Positions 24,258 through 34,441 of a stretch of DNA of 34,441 bases are shown here, one piece after another (position 1 is the first letter of the stretch; every line of letters starts with the position of its first letter). This DNA is from CBINFS01 sp966250015 (lineage in GTDB: Bacteria > Bacteroidota > Rhodothermia > Rhodothermales > DASSAV01). Where the stretch lies: positions 1 through 34,441 of the forward strand of contig CBINFS010000040.1 of the NCBI GenBank assembly GCA_966250015.1, in the 5' to 3' direction. Made by a program: the position numbers and the translations under genes. The notes beneath the pieces are model-generated. The model saw only the letters and a program-made list of their open reading frames with translations, did not search any database and was not told the DNA's origin.

Positions 24258-24995
24258 ATGTCGGAAGGTAATGGGCTTCGTCTGGCAGTGATGAGTGACA
24301 CCCATTACGGAAGACACGCAACGGGTTCTTTGCGGGAGGTGTTTGCAAAGGCGTCTGACGAGGCCGACGTGCTCCTGCTCTGTGGCGACCTGACAGACTA
24401 CGGCCTCGTGGAAGAGGCCGAAATGCTTGCAGAGGACCTTCGTACCAGCGTTAAGATTCCGGTACTGGCCGTACTCGGCAATCACGACTTTGAATCGGGG
24501 ACTCCGAAATTAGTGCGGGAAGTGGTAGAGAAAGCGGGGGTGATCGTGCTCGACGGTGAATGTCATGAGATCGATGGGATTGGTTTTGCGGGGGTCAGCG
24601 GTTTTGGAGGCGGATTCGGAGCGACCATGCTCAACGCCTGGGGCGAGCCGCTCATCAAGCAGTTCGTCCAGGAAGCGGTCAACGAGTCGCTCAAGCTCGA
24701 GCAGGCCCTGGCCAAGCTCCGCACCGAGCGTACGGTCGTGCTCCTGCACTACTCGCCCATTCGCCAGACCATCGAGGGCGAGCCCCTGGAGATCTATCCC
24801 TTTATGGGCTCCAGCCGCCTCGAAGTCCCGCTCAACCAGTACAAGGTGCAAGTGGCTTTTCACGGCCACGCCCACCGCGGCGTACTCGAAGGCCGCACCT
24901 CTGAGGGGATCCCGGTGTTCAACGCCTCGATCCCCGTTTTGAAAAGGCTCCGCCCGGACAAACCTCCCTTCCTGATCTACGACGTTACCCGATAA
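24258..24995 (+). CDS. Cytosolic metallophosphoesterase
   Basis: The 245-residue protein has the calcineurin-like motifs in order: SDTHYG (D14, H16), GDLTDYG, GNHDFESG, HYSPI, and HGHAHRG. No signal peptide is present, so it acts in the cytoplasm on an unknown phosphodiester or phosphomonoester. The start is firmly set by AAGGAGG at 24246-24252, 5 bp before the ATG, one of the few strong ribosome binding sites here. A possible promoter is TTGACT (24164-24169), 17 bp, GATCTT. The divergent nucleotidyltransferase upstream may work with it. Confidence 0.88.
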   Translation: MSEGNGLRLAVMSDTHYGRHATGSLREVFAKASDEADVLLLCGDLTDYGLVEEAEMLAEDLRTSVKIPVLAVLGNHDFESGTPKLVREVVEKAGVIVLDGECHEIDGIGFAGVSGFGGGFGATMLNAWGEPLIKQFVQEAVNESLKLEQALAKLRTERTVVLLHYSPIRQTIEGEPLEIYPFMGSSRLEVPLNQYKVQVAFHGHAHRGVLEGRTSEGIPVFNASIPVLKRLRPDKPPFLIYDVTR

Positions 24996-25119
24996 TCGTA
25001 TTATCAAAAACAAAGAACGTAAACCGGCCATCAAGACGGCCGCCTTTCCCCCGGGGCACTCAGAATGCCGGTACTTCATTCATAGATAACATTCACTTTT
25101 TACGAAACTTGATAGACCC

Positions 25120-26001
25120 ATGAAGACCTTAAGATATTTTGCGGCCGCATTTATCCTTATTGCGTTCGCATGCACTTCGGAGGCAAAGCCGGACGATCAG
25201 ACTGGCGGAGGGCGGAACGATTCAGAAGAAGCGAGACCGGCCGCTGAAGGCGTCCCGTTTGATTTCTCAAAACCGGATCTTTCCGTTGAGCTCCCCGACG
25301 AGCTGGTTGAAATCTCAGGGGTTACGGTACTCTCAAACGGGATGCTCGGCGCCGTTCAGGATGAGTTGGGTGTCATCTTCCTCATTAACCGCGAAACGGG
25401 CGCCATTGAATCCGAAATCCCGTTCGGGGATACCGGTGATTACGAGGGCGTCGAAATGGTGGACGACCGCCTGTTCGTACTCATGAGCAACGGCACGCTG
25501 ATCGAGGTGTCCGGCTGGGAAGGAGGGAACCCGCAGACCCGCACTCATAAGACCGACCTGAAGGCGAAAAACGACACGGAGGGTATTGCCTACGACGCGC
25601 GGAATGGACGCCTGCTGATCTCGACGAAGGAAGACCCTGGAAGCGGCCTGAAAAAGGACCAGAAAGCCATCTACGCTTTCGATCTTGCGACGGAGACGCT
25701 GGCCTCCGAGCCGGTATACGTGATCGATGCCAAAGCGATTGAGCGGCAGGTGGGCGGCAAGGGCAAGTTCAAACCCTCCGCGCTCGCCGTGCACCCGACG
25801 ACAGGTGAGGTTTACGTGATGTCGTCGGTCAACAAGTCGATTGCCATTTTGAACGAGGCTGGCGAGGTACAGCAGGTCATGTCCCTCTCCGACGACCTCT
25901 ACACCCAGCCCGAAGGGCTCGCTTTCTCCCCCGACGGCACGCTCTACCTCACCAGCGAGGGCGGTAAAGGCAAAGGGAAGCTGTTCCGGTTCGACCGGTA
26001 G
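25120..26001 (+). CDS. SdiA-regulated-type beta-propeller lipoprotein
   Basis: The 293-residue protein begins with a lipoprotein-like signal (IAFAC, C18), then a disordered acidic spacer, and from about 50 a domain like the SdiA-regulated/YjiK family: LPDELVEISGVTVL, then DELGVIFLINRETG and GDTGDYEGVEMVDDRLFVLMSNGTLIEV. Later come NDTEGIAYD and YTQPEGLAFSPDGTLYLTSEGG, a beta-propeller repeat pattern. Family members may be cell-surface or periplasmic proteins of unknown function. The -3 lipobox residue is Ala, so lipidation is not certain. A terminator hairpin lies directly downstream. Confidence 0.82.
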   Translation: MKTLRYFAAAFILIAFACTSEAKPDDQTGGGRNDSEEARPAAEGVPFDFSKPDLSVELPDELVEISGVTVLSNGMLGAVQDELGVIFLINRETGAIESEIPFGDTGDYEGVEMVDDRLFVLMSNGTLIEVSGWEGGNPQTRTHKTDLKAKNDTEGIAYDARNGRLLISTKEDPGSGLKKDQKAIYAFDLATETLASEPVYVIDAKAIERQVGGKGKFKPSALAVHPTTGEVYVMSSVNKSIAILNEAGEVQQVMSLSDDLYTQPEGLAFSPDGTLYLTSEGGKGKGKLFRFDR

Positions 26002-26010
26002 CCTGGAGAC

Positions 26011-26046
26011 ATCATCCGCAGATGGACGCAGGTTCCTGCGGATGAT
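26011..26046 (+). terminator. Hairpin after the SdiA-regulated-type gene
   Basis: ATCATCCGCAG (26011-26021) pairs perfectly with CTGCGGATGAT (26036-26046) over 11 bp, with a 14-base loop, followed by TGTTTG. It lies 9 bp after the stop codon. The T run is short, so it is either a modest terminator or another CATCCGC-type repeat placed there. Confidence 0.55.
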
Positions 26047-26100
26047 TGTTTGAAGGGCTAGTGAGTCAAGCGGATTCTAACGTGCACTAGCCCATCTGGA

Positions 26101-26131
26101 GCGTCACCCCGGCGAAGGCTGGAATGACGTG
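26101..26131. repeat. Single repeat unit
   Basis: GCGTCACCCCGGCGAAGGC followed by TGGAATGACGTG is one palindromic unit of the GTCAyyCC-type family, without the second arm found in the full elements. Confidence 0.55.
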
Positions 26132-26192
26132 TTTTTAAAGGAATAAGTGTACTGAAGGCACTTCTTCAAATTAAACTATATCCCACAATAAC

Positions 26193-26298
26193 ACGTCATC
26201 TCCGCGAAGGCGGAGATCCAGGATCGGTTTTTCAAAGTGAGAATTTGGAGGAAGGTCGTACGCTTTCCTGGATCCCGGCTCGACGGCCGGGATGACGT
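26193..26298. repeat. MITE-like inverted-repeat element, copy 3
   Basis: A 106-bp unit begins ACGTCATCTCCGCGAAGG and ends CGGCCGGGATGACGT. The inner edges are ATCCAGGATC and TTTCCTGGATCC, so the ends are inverted copies. The interior TTGGAGGAAGG-x-CG-xx-GCTTTCCTGG also occurs with five differences in 29 bases at 31493-31521. Length agrees with copy 1 (107 bp). Confidence 0.75.
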
Positions 26299-26531
26299 TG
26301 TTTTGAAGGTTTCCAGTCTAAAAAATAACGCCCCATCTCCGGTTTACTCCCCCAAAAAATCATCTGCGCTTATTTGCGGCCATCTGCGGACTGGTAGTTC
26401 ACTTCTCTCCGCGCCTTCGCGTGAGAAAAATGACTCGTCGAGCCGAGTGCGTGTGGCCTCGGGTGGAAGCGTTTTCACCAATTTCTGTCCTCGGATATCC
26501 GAAATCTATTTTTAGTAATCAAGGCAAAATA

Positions 26532-26558
26532 TCCTGAAAACACCGATAAACTTCAGGA
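26532..26558. promoter_or_regulatory. Inverted repeat in the gdhA upstream region
   Basis: TCCTGAA (26532-26538) and TTCAGGA (26552-26558) are exact inverted repeats with a 13-base spacer, about 100 bp before gdhA. It could be an operator; no regulator is recognised. Confidence 0.3.
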
Positions 26559-26654
26559 AAAGCACACAAAAACCTGTATCGCTAAGGCTTCGCGGGCTTT
26601 ATATTGCATTTGTTTTTTGACAATCCTCATTATGCGATATACAGCTCGCACATC

Positions 26655-28007
26655 ATGACCATCTCACACATCGACGAAAGGCTGGAAGCCTCCTATCAGG
26701 AAGTGTTAAGGAGGAATCCCGGCGAAACGGAGTTCCATCAGGCGGTCCTCGAAGTGATGGGATCGCTTGGACCGGTGCTCGCCAAGTACCCTGAATTCGG
26801 CGAGCAAAAGATCATCGAACGAATTTGCGAGCCCGAAAGGCAGATTATATTCCGAGTCCCCTGGGTGGACGACAAGGGTGAAGTGCAGATCAACCGTGGC
26901 TTTCGGGTCCAGTTCAACAGTGCACTCGGCCCCTACAAAGGCGGCCTGCGCTTTCACAGCTCGGTCTACCTGGGCATCATCAAGTTTTTAGGGTTCGAGC
27001 AGATCTTCAAAAATGCGCTCACGGGCATGCCCATCGGCGGCGCCAAAGGTGGATCGGACTTCGACCCCAAGGACAAATCCGAAGGCGAGGTCATGCGCTT
27101 CTGCCAGAGCTTCATGATCGAGCTGTGGCGGCACCTCGGGGAGTACACCGACGTTCCGGCAGGCGACATTGGCGTGGGCGGCCGCGAGATCGGATACATG
27201 TTCGGCCAGTACAAGCGCCTCACCAACCGGTACGAGTCCGGCGTGCTGACCGGCAAAGGGTTGGACTGGGGCGGATCGCTCGTGCGCAAGGAAGCGACGG
27301 GCTACGGGCTCGTGTTCTTCGTGCGAGAAATGCTGAAGGTGAAAGGGGAGGACTTCGAGGGGAAGAAGTGCCTGGTATCCGGTTCGGGCAACGTCGCGAT
27401 CTACACGATCGAGAAGGTGCATCAATTGGGCGGCAAGGTGCTCGCGTGCTCCGACTCGAACGGGTTCATTTACGACGAGGACGGGATCGACCTTGACCTG
27501 CTGAAGCAGATCAAGGAGGTCAGGCGCGGGAGAGTGGCCGAGTACGTCCGCGAGAAGAAGCAGGCCCAGTACTTCCCCGGCGGCAACATCTGGGAGATCC
27601 CGTGCGACGTCGCGCTGCCCTGCGCCACGGAGAACGAGCTGAACGGCAGGGATGCCAGAACGCTCATCAAAAACGGGTGCAGGACCGTCGGCGAAGGGGC
27701 GAACATGCCCACGACTCCCGAAGCCATCAAGCTATTCCTTGAAGCGGACGTCTCGTTTGGCCCGGGCAAGGCCGCCAATGCGGGCGGCGTGGCGACGTCG
27801 GCTCTCGAAATGCAGCAGAACGCGAGCCGCGACGCCTGGTCGTTCGAATACACCGAACAGCGTCTCGCCGACATCATGAAAGACATCCACGAACGGGTCT
27901 ACTCGACGGCAGAAGAGTTCGGCACGCCCGGCAACTACGTCAACGGCGCAAACATCGCCGGATTCATCAAAGTGGCGAGGGCCATGGTCGCCCTGGGATT
28001 GATTTAA
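26655..28007 (+). CDS. gdhA: NADP-type glutamate dehydrogenase
   Basis: It interconverts 2-oxoglutarate plus ammonia and glutamate. The 450-residue length from ATG 26655 matches the hexameric family I enzyme (E. coli 447). Conserved parts: YKGGLRFHSSV, catalytic lysine K131 in PIGGAKGGSDFDPK, DVPAGDIGVGGREIGYMFG, the nucleotide-binding SGSGNVAIYT with SDSNG after it (typical of NADP use), and GKAANAGGVATSALEMQQNA. An ATG-like extension to 26604 adds 17 residues unlike the family. It converges with ppdK, the two sharing a terminator. Regulation is suggested only by the inverted repeat upstream. Confidence 0.96.
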   Translation: MTISHIDERLEASYQEVLRRNPGETEFHQAVLEVMGSLGPVLAKYPEFGEQKIIERICEPERQIIFRVPWVDDKGEVQINRGFRVQFNSALGPYKGGLRFHSSVYLGIIKFLGFEQIFKNALTGMPIGGAKGGSDFDPKDKSEGEVMRFCQSFMIELWRHLGEYTDVPAGDIGVGGREIGYMFGQYKRLTNRYESGVLTGKGLDWGGSLVRKEATGYGLVFFVREMLKVKGEDFEGKKCLVSGSGNVAIYTIEKVHQLGGKVLACSDSNGFIYDEDGIDLDLLKQIKEVRRGRVAEYVREKKQAQYFPGGNIWEIPCDVALPCATENELNGRDARTLIKNGCRTVGEGANMPTTPEAIKLFLEADVSFGPGKAANAGGVATSALEMQQNASRDAWSFEYTEQRLADIMKDIHERVYSTAEEFGTPGNYVNGANIAGFIKVARAMVALGLI

Positions 28008-28030
28008 ACTCCTGGTTGGTTGGTGCTCCT

Positions 28031-28074
28031 AAAAAAAGAGGGTCCCTCTCCATAAGAGGGACCCTCAGTTTTTT
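28031..28074. terminator. Bidirectional intrinsic terminator between gdhA and ppdK
   Basis: GAGGGTCCCTCT (28038-28049) and AGAGGGACCCTC (28055-28066) form a perfect 12-bp stem around CCATA. A7 precedes it (T7 on the minus strand) and AGTTTTTT follows, so it can end both the plus-strand gdhA and the minus-strand ppdK transcripts. Confidence 0.93.
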
Positions 28075-28090
28075 AGGCGTCGTCTGGTCT

Positions 28091-30760
<2,670 letters not shown>

Positions 30761-31169
30761 AAGTCTAACTTCAAGTGACGGTTCTATTGTATCGTGAAGG
30801 TATTTGCGAGTGAAATGCGCCTGCCCCGCCGTCCGCGATCTGTCGACGCCGGTACACAATACGCCCCTGGTCGGGGGGATGGTGGCAGGAATACAAAGTA
30901 ATACAAGTAAAAAGACCTCCCGCGTTCCACACTGGACGAGCAGCAGGAAAATGGGTTAGGTGAGGAAGGTAAGAATTTCATTTGAAATAGGCGAGTAATT
31001 AGGACAGGGAAGTACGGTATCGATCCATCATGGGATTCTGGGGATTGGCTTAGAGTGGAGCGTACGTAGCAGGAATGCCTTGACCCGAACGCGTAAATAG
31101 GCCGCTTTCGTCCACCGGCTTGAGCAGCGTCAGTGGCGACGGATCGTCTGTTTATCCGGCTCCCTATTC

Positions 31170-31293
31170 GTCATCCCGACGAGCCCTGCGAGGAGGGTCT
31201 TCCCGAAGTGCGACCACTCCGGTTAGCACCAACAGTGATTGAGGGCGCCATAAATTGCTCCCCTGGACAGGCCTGTCCCGTACTCGATACGGG
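31170..31293. repeat. Dispersed repeat family 2, copy B
   Basis: Read on the minus strand it matches 8745-8841: ACAGGCCTGTCCAGGGGAGC then AATTT at the start, GCACTTCGGGAAGACCCTC in the middle, GGGATGAC at the end (31170-31276). The plus-strand left end, GTCATCCCGACGAGCCCTGC then GAGGAGGGTCTT, resembles the unit at 8897-8930. It continues to 31293 with a perfect 6-bp hairpin around CTCGA. Confidence 0.72.
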
Positions 31294-31511
31294 AGGAGCT
31301 GTCGCGGAGCGACTGAAGGGTAGATGACCTTGCTTCTGCGACATTGATTTCGGCCCTTCAATCGACCACCCCGGCTCCTCCAGTCCAGGAGGGAAGCCTG
31401 ATTGGACAGGTCAGCAATTAAATTCAGGGAGCATAGCTCGAATTTAGGAAATTGAAACAGACGGTAAAGACGGGGTCGTACTCTACGAGAAAGTGGAGGC
31501 AGGCCGCATGC

Positions 31512-31544
31512 TTTCCTGGATCTCCGCCTTCGTGGAGATGACGT
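31512..31544. repeat. Single arm of the inverted-repeat element
   Basis: TTTCCTGGATCTCCGCC then TTCGTGGAGATGACGT matches the right arm of copies 1 and 3, and the 20 bases before it match the copy 3 interior. No left arm is found at the expected distance, so this is a truncated copy. Confidence 0.65.
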
Positions 31545-31732
31545 ATTTGTTTGGTGCGTCTGGTAGCACTGAACATGCTACCATCGGCCTGCATCGGTAA
31601 AAAACATCCGCGGCCAACTGCGGATAAAAACCGGTGAGCGAAGTGGTGGAACGTTGCCGGGGGCGGAGCGTGTGAACCGTCTTTCTTCAGGTACGGTGAC
31701 GGAATCCCTCTGACCGGGTCTTATCTTCGGTT

Positions 31733-31807
31733 TTGTCGTTAACGGCATACAAACCTATCTTGCGGACTGGACGTCGGCGCCGGTTGTTGCCGGCGTCCCG
31801 TCTTTTT
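31733..31807 (+). promoter_or_regulatory. Candidate topA promoter followed by a terminator-like hairpin
   Basis: TTGTCG (31733-31738), 17 bp, TATCTT (31756-31761) forms a plausible promoter. A start near 31768 would open the transcript with GGACGTCGGC (31769-31778), which pairs with GCCGGCGTCC (31789-31798) over 10 bp including one G-U, then CGTC and five T residues. That is intrinsic-terminator shape, 55 bp before topA. It may attenuate topA, stabilise the 5' end, or end a very short RNA. Confidence 0.4.
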
Positions 31808-31861
31808 CCCGAATAGCCCGGCCTCAAAAGCAGGCCGTGAATAATATTGACATGGAGTAGT

Positions 31862-34441
31862 ATGAGACGACTGGTAGTCGTAGAGTCCCCCACAAAAGCG
31901 CGGACGATCCGCACGTTTCTCAATTCACGGGAGTTCCGTGTGGAGGCCAGTATGGGCCACGTCCGCGATCTACCCGCATCGGCGGCGGAGATCCCGGCAC
32001 ATTTAAAGGACGAGCCGTGGGCGCGGCTCGGCGTGAACGTCGCCAACGACTTCGAACCCATATACGTGATCCCATCCGACAAAAAGAAGGTTGTCCGGGA
32101 GCTGAAGGCGGCGCTCAAGGAGGCAGACGAGCTCTTAATCGCGACTGACGAGGACCGTGAAGGTGAGTCGATCGGGTGGCACCTCGTACAGGTGCTCGAG
32201 CCAAAAGTCCCGATCCGCCGGATGGTTTTTCACGAAATCACGAACGAAGCAATCCTCGAAGCGCTCGAGAAAACGCGATCGATCGACCATGACCTGGTCG
32301 ACGCACAGGAGACGCGCCGGGTGCTCGACCGGCTGGTGGGCTATACCCTGTCGCCGCTGCTCTGGCGGAAGATTGCGCCGCGGCTGTCGGCGGGGCGCGT
32401 ACAGAGCGTGGCCGTGCGTCTGCTCGTTGCCCGGGAAAGGGAACGGATGGTGTTCGTGCCCGCGTCGTACTGGGACCTCAAGGCCGTTCTCGAGAAAGAC
32501 CGGAGCCGGTTCGAGGCCGTTATGACGCACCTGGGCGGCATCCGGCTGGCCACAGGCCGCGACTTCGACGAGCTGACCGGGAAGCTGAAGCCCGGCCTCA
32601 AGCCCGGAAAGGACGTTTTGCTGCTCGGCAAGGAACAGGCGCGCTCGCTGGCGGAGCACCTGCCCGGAACGCCGTGGACGGTGACGAACGTCGAAGAAAA
32701 GATCCAAACGCGCTCGCCGTACCCGCCCTTCATCACGTCGACGCTACAGCAGGAGGGAAGCCGGAAGCTCGGCCTTTCAGCCCGCCGCACCATGCAGGTC
32801 GCCCAGCGCCTGTACGAGCAGGGCTACATCACCTACATGCGTACCGACTCGACGAACCTCTCGCGCGAGGCGGTCGAAGCGGCGAGGAAGGTCGTTGGCG
32901 AACGGTATGGCTCCGAATACTTGAGCCCCAAACCGCGGCAGTTCACGAGTACGGTTCGGAACGCGCAGGAGGCTCACGAGGCCATCCGTCCGGCCGGCAA
33001 CCGCATGCGGACCGCATCCGAGCTCGGGCTCGAAGGCGTCGAGGCTGCCCTGTACGACCTGATCTGGAAGCGTACGATTGCCACGCAGATGGCCGACGCA
33101 CGTCTCCGGCTGATCACCGCACAGATTGAAGCCGGTGAGGACGCCGAAAAGGCGCTTTTCCGGGCCTCCGGACGCACCATCGAGTTTCCCGGGTTCTTCC
33201 GCGCCTACGTTGAAGGCACCGATGACCCCGAGGCGGCGCTCGAGGACCGCGAGCAGCCCCTTCCCGAGCTGAAGAGAGGGGACCATCCGGCGTGCCGCCG
33301 GGTCGATCCCGTCGGGCACGAAACCAAGCCTCCAGCCCGCTACACCGAAGCGTCGCTCATTCGCACCCTCGAAAAGGAAGGGATAGGCCGCCCGAGCACC
33401 TACGCGACGATCATCGACACCATCGTCCAGCGCGGATACGTGTTCAGGCAGGGCAACCAGCTCGTGCCGACCTTCACCGCGTTTGCCACGACCAACCTGC
33501 TCGAAAAGCAGTTCGAACAGCTCGTGGACATCGGGTTTACCGCCGAAATGGAGCAGGTGCTCGACGACATCGCCGCCGGCCAGCAAGAGCCGACGCCTTA
33601 CCTCAGGACATTCTACCTCGGGCGGGACGGTATCGAGAAACGTGTTGAAAAAGCCCTGGACGAGGTGGATGCACGATCCGTCTCGACCATTGAGAGCCCT
33701 AAGTGGGGCGACCTCGTGGTGCGTGTCGGCAAGTACGGTCCGTACGTCGAAGGACAGATCGACGGCGAAACGGTCACGTCCTCGCTGCCGGAAGGGCTGG
33801 CGCCGGCCGACCTCGACCGTGAAATGCTACTGTCTATTCTTAAAGAGGGCAATGCGGAAGACCGGGTGATCGGCATCCACCCGGAAGCCGAAGTCCCGAT
33901 CTTACTGAAGAAGGGGCCGTACGGACCATACGTACAGCTTGGGGGCGATGAAAAAGGCAGCAAGCCCCGGCGTATGTCGTTGCCCAAAGGGATGGAGCCA
34001 CACGAGGTGAACCTCCAGACGGCCATCGACCTGCTGTCGCTGCCCCGCGTCCTTGGCGAGCATCCTGAGACCGGGCAGCCCGTGAAGGCCAACATCGGCC
34101 GCTTTGGGCCCTACGTGCAGCACGGAGACGTCTTTGCTTCGCTTCCCGCCGGGGAGGACGTGCTCGCAATCGATCTGGAACGCGCGCTCGAGCTGCTTGC
34201 CAAAAAGGAGGCCAAATCGAAGCCTATCAGGGTGCTCGGCATCTACCCGGAGACCGGCGAGCCGGTGGAGATCTGGGAAGGCCGTTACGGTCCGTACGTG
34301 AAGCACCAGAAGACCAACGTCTCGCTGCCGAAGGGCGTCGACCTTGAAACGGTAACGATGCAGGAGGCTATGGCGCTGATCGCCGAAAAAGCTGCCACAA
34401 AAGGGAAGGGACGGACGAAAAAGTCGGCATCTACCAAAACG
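31862..34441 (+). CDS. topA: DNA topoisomerase I (type IA), 3' end cut by the window
   Basis: It relaxes negative supercoils by single-strand passage. The frame is open for 860 codons to the window edge with no stop. The Toprim domain has E8 in VVESPTKARTI and D96, D98, E100 in ATDEDREGE. The catalytic tyrosine is Y325 in GYITYMRTDSTNLS. RYTEASLIRTLEKEGIGRPSTYA is the type IA signature. After about residue 600 come four copies of a G-x-[YF]-GPYV motif (near 626, 686, 748 and 808), the topoisomerase C-terminal repeat, instead of the Cys4 zinc fingers of E. coli TopA. The visible end is basic (KGKGRTKK). The start ATG follows an unusual leader hairpin. Confidence 0.95.
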   Translation, partial: MRRLVVVESPTKARTIRTFLNSREFRVEASMGHVRDLPASAAEIPAHLKDEPWARLGVNVANDFEPIYVIPSDKKKVVRELKAALKEADELLIATDEDREGESIGWHLVQVLEPKVPIRRMVFHEITNEAILEALEKTRSIDHDLVDAQETRRVLDRLVGYTLSPLLWRKIAPRLSAGRVQSVAVRLLVARERERMVFVPASYWDLKAVLEKDRSRFEAVMTHLGGIRLATGRDFDELTGKLKPGLKPGKDVLLLGKEQARSLAEHLPGTPWTVTNVEEKIQTRSPYPPFITSTLQQEGSRKLGLSARRTMQVAQRLYEQGYITYMRTDSTNLSREAVEAARKVVGERYGSEYLSPKPRQFTSTVRNAQEAHEAIRPAGNRMRTASELGLEGVEAALYDLIWKRTIATQMADARLRLITAQIEAGEDAEKALFRASGRTIEFPGFFRAYVEGTDDPEAALEDREQPLPELKRGDHPACRRVDPVGHETKPPARYTEASLIRTLEKEGIGRPSTYATIIDTIVQRGYVFRQGNQLVPTFTAFATTNLLEKQFEQLVDIGFTAEMEQVLDDIAAGQQEPTPYLRTFYLGRDGIEKRVEKALDEVDARSVSTIESPKWGDLVVRVGKYGPYVEGQIDGETVTSSLPEGLAPADLDREMLLSILKEGNAEDRVIGIHPEAEVPILLKKGPYGPYVQLGGDEKGSKPRRMSLPKGMEPHEVNLQTAIDLLSLPRVLGEHPETGQPVKANIGRFGPYVQHGDVFASLPAGEDVLAIDLERALELLAKKEAKSKPIRVLGIYPETGEPVEIWEGRYGPYVKHQKTNVSLPKGVDLETVTMQEAMALIAEKAATKGKGRTKKSASTKT

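Larger units (their letters stand above)
26002..26654. other. 650-bp intergenic region with repeats upstream of gdhA
   Basis: No gene is supported. It contains a terminator-like hairpin (26011-26046), a second inverted repeat (GGGCTAGTG at 26055-26063 and CACTAGCCC at 26085-26093), a single small palindromic repeat (26101-26131), a full inverted-repeat element (26193-26298), and TTATTTGCGGCCATCTGCGG near 26370. The gdhA leader has its own inverted repeat (26532-26558) and a TTGACA/TATACA pair with a short 15-bp spacer just before the start. Confidence 0.65.
30761..31861. other. 1.1-kb non-coding region between ppdK and topA
   Basis: This is the longest gene-free stretch. Open frames are short and unsupported. 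From 31170 to 31293 it holds copy B of repeat family 2 and a small CCCGTA-ctcga-TACGGG hairpin; at 31350-31405 there is unclassified repeat-like sequence; at 31512-31544 there is one arm of the inverted-repeat element; and at 31605-31627 a CATCCGCGGCC-aa-CTGCGGAT fragment. The last 130 bp carry a possible topA promoter and leader hairpin. Bases 30761-31130 show nothing I can name beyond the likely ppdK promoter area. Confidence 0.6.

Noticed and set aside
25025..25042. CGGCC...GGCCG hairpin after the metallophosphoesterase gene
   Set aside because: Only five pairs and a three-base T run; too weak to call a terminator.

Overview
The window is 34.4 kb of gene-dense bacterial chromosome, GC-rich (about 60% by eye) and almost entirely housekeeping in content. 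The gene set fits the Rhodothermota/Bacteroidota side of the tree, for example Rhodothermales. Pointers are a divergent sufA/sufBCDSET locus, a 5'-nucleotidase split into two genes, several lipoproteins, an HU-type protein started by GTG, and Shine-Dalgarno sequences missing in front of most genes. The best promoter, in front of tRNA-Arg, is an ordinary -35/-10 type. The taxonomic placement is inference; no marker here was compared with a database. No phage, plasmid, transposase, CRISPR array or rRNA was seen.

Layout, left to right. Positions 1-691 are non-coding with a ~107-bp inverted-repeat element. A tRNA-Arg(CCG) with its own promoter and terminator follows on the minus strand. Next, on the plus strand, come an unusual sigma factor, a CPBP membrane protease overlapping a DUF2007 protein, cdsA, an HU-family protein, a zinc-ribbon/TM/TPR protein, the two halves of a UshA-like 5'-nucleotidase, and a TPM-domain membrane protein. 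After a 630-bp repeat-filled gap lies the suf iron-sulfur assembly operon (sufB-C-D-S-E-T, minus), divergent from sufA (plus); a perfect 17-bp palindrome between them is a likely operator. A DUF192 lipoprotein and hemW are on the minus strand. Then come nurA plus a stand-alone HAS-barrel-like protein, a small outer-membrane-type protein, and a glutaryl-CoA dehydrogenase-like enzyme.

The right third holds three tandem small membrane-anchored proteins that are related to each other, an SMP-30/gluconolactonase-like secreted protein, a nucleotidyltransferase divergent from a metallophosphoesterase, an SdiA-regulated-type lipoprotein, NADP-type glutamate dehydrogenase and pyruvate phosphate dikinase converging on a bidirectional terminator, a 1.1-kb non-coding gap with repeats, and topA, which runs off the right edge.

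The most unusual items are: the trio of paralogous one-TM proteins; NurA paired with a HerA-less HAS barrel; a sigma factor with what looks like two region-4 modules; two families of dispersed non-coding repeats confined to the four large gaps; the suf palindrome; and terminator-like hairpins in the leaders of nurA and topA. No wholly new multi-gene system could be demonstrated; the trio and the NurA/HAS pair are the best candidates.
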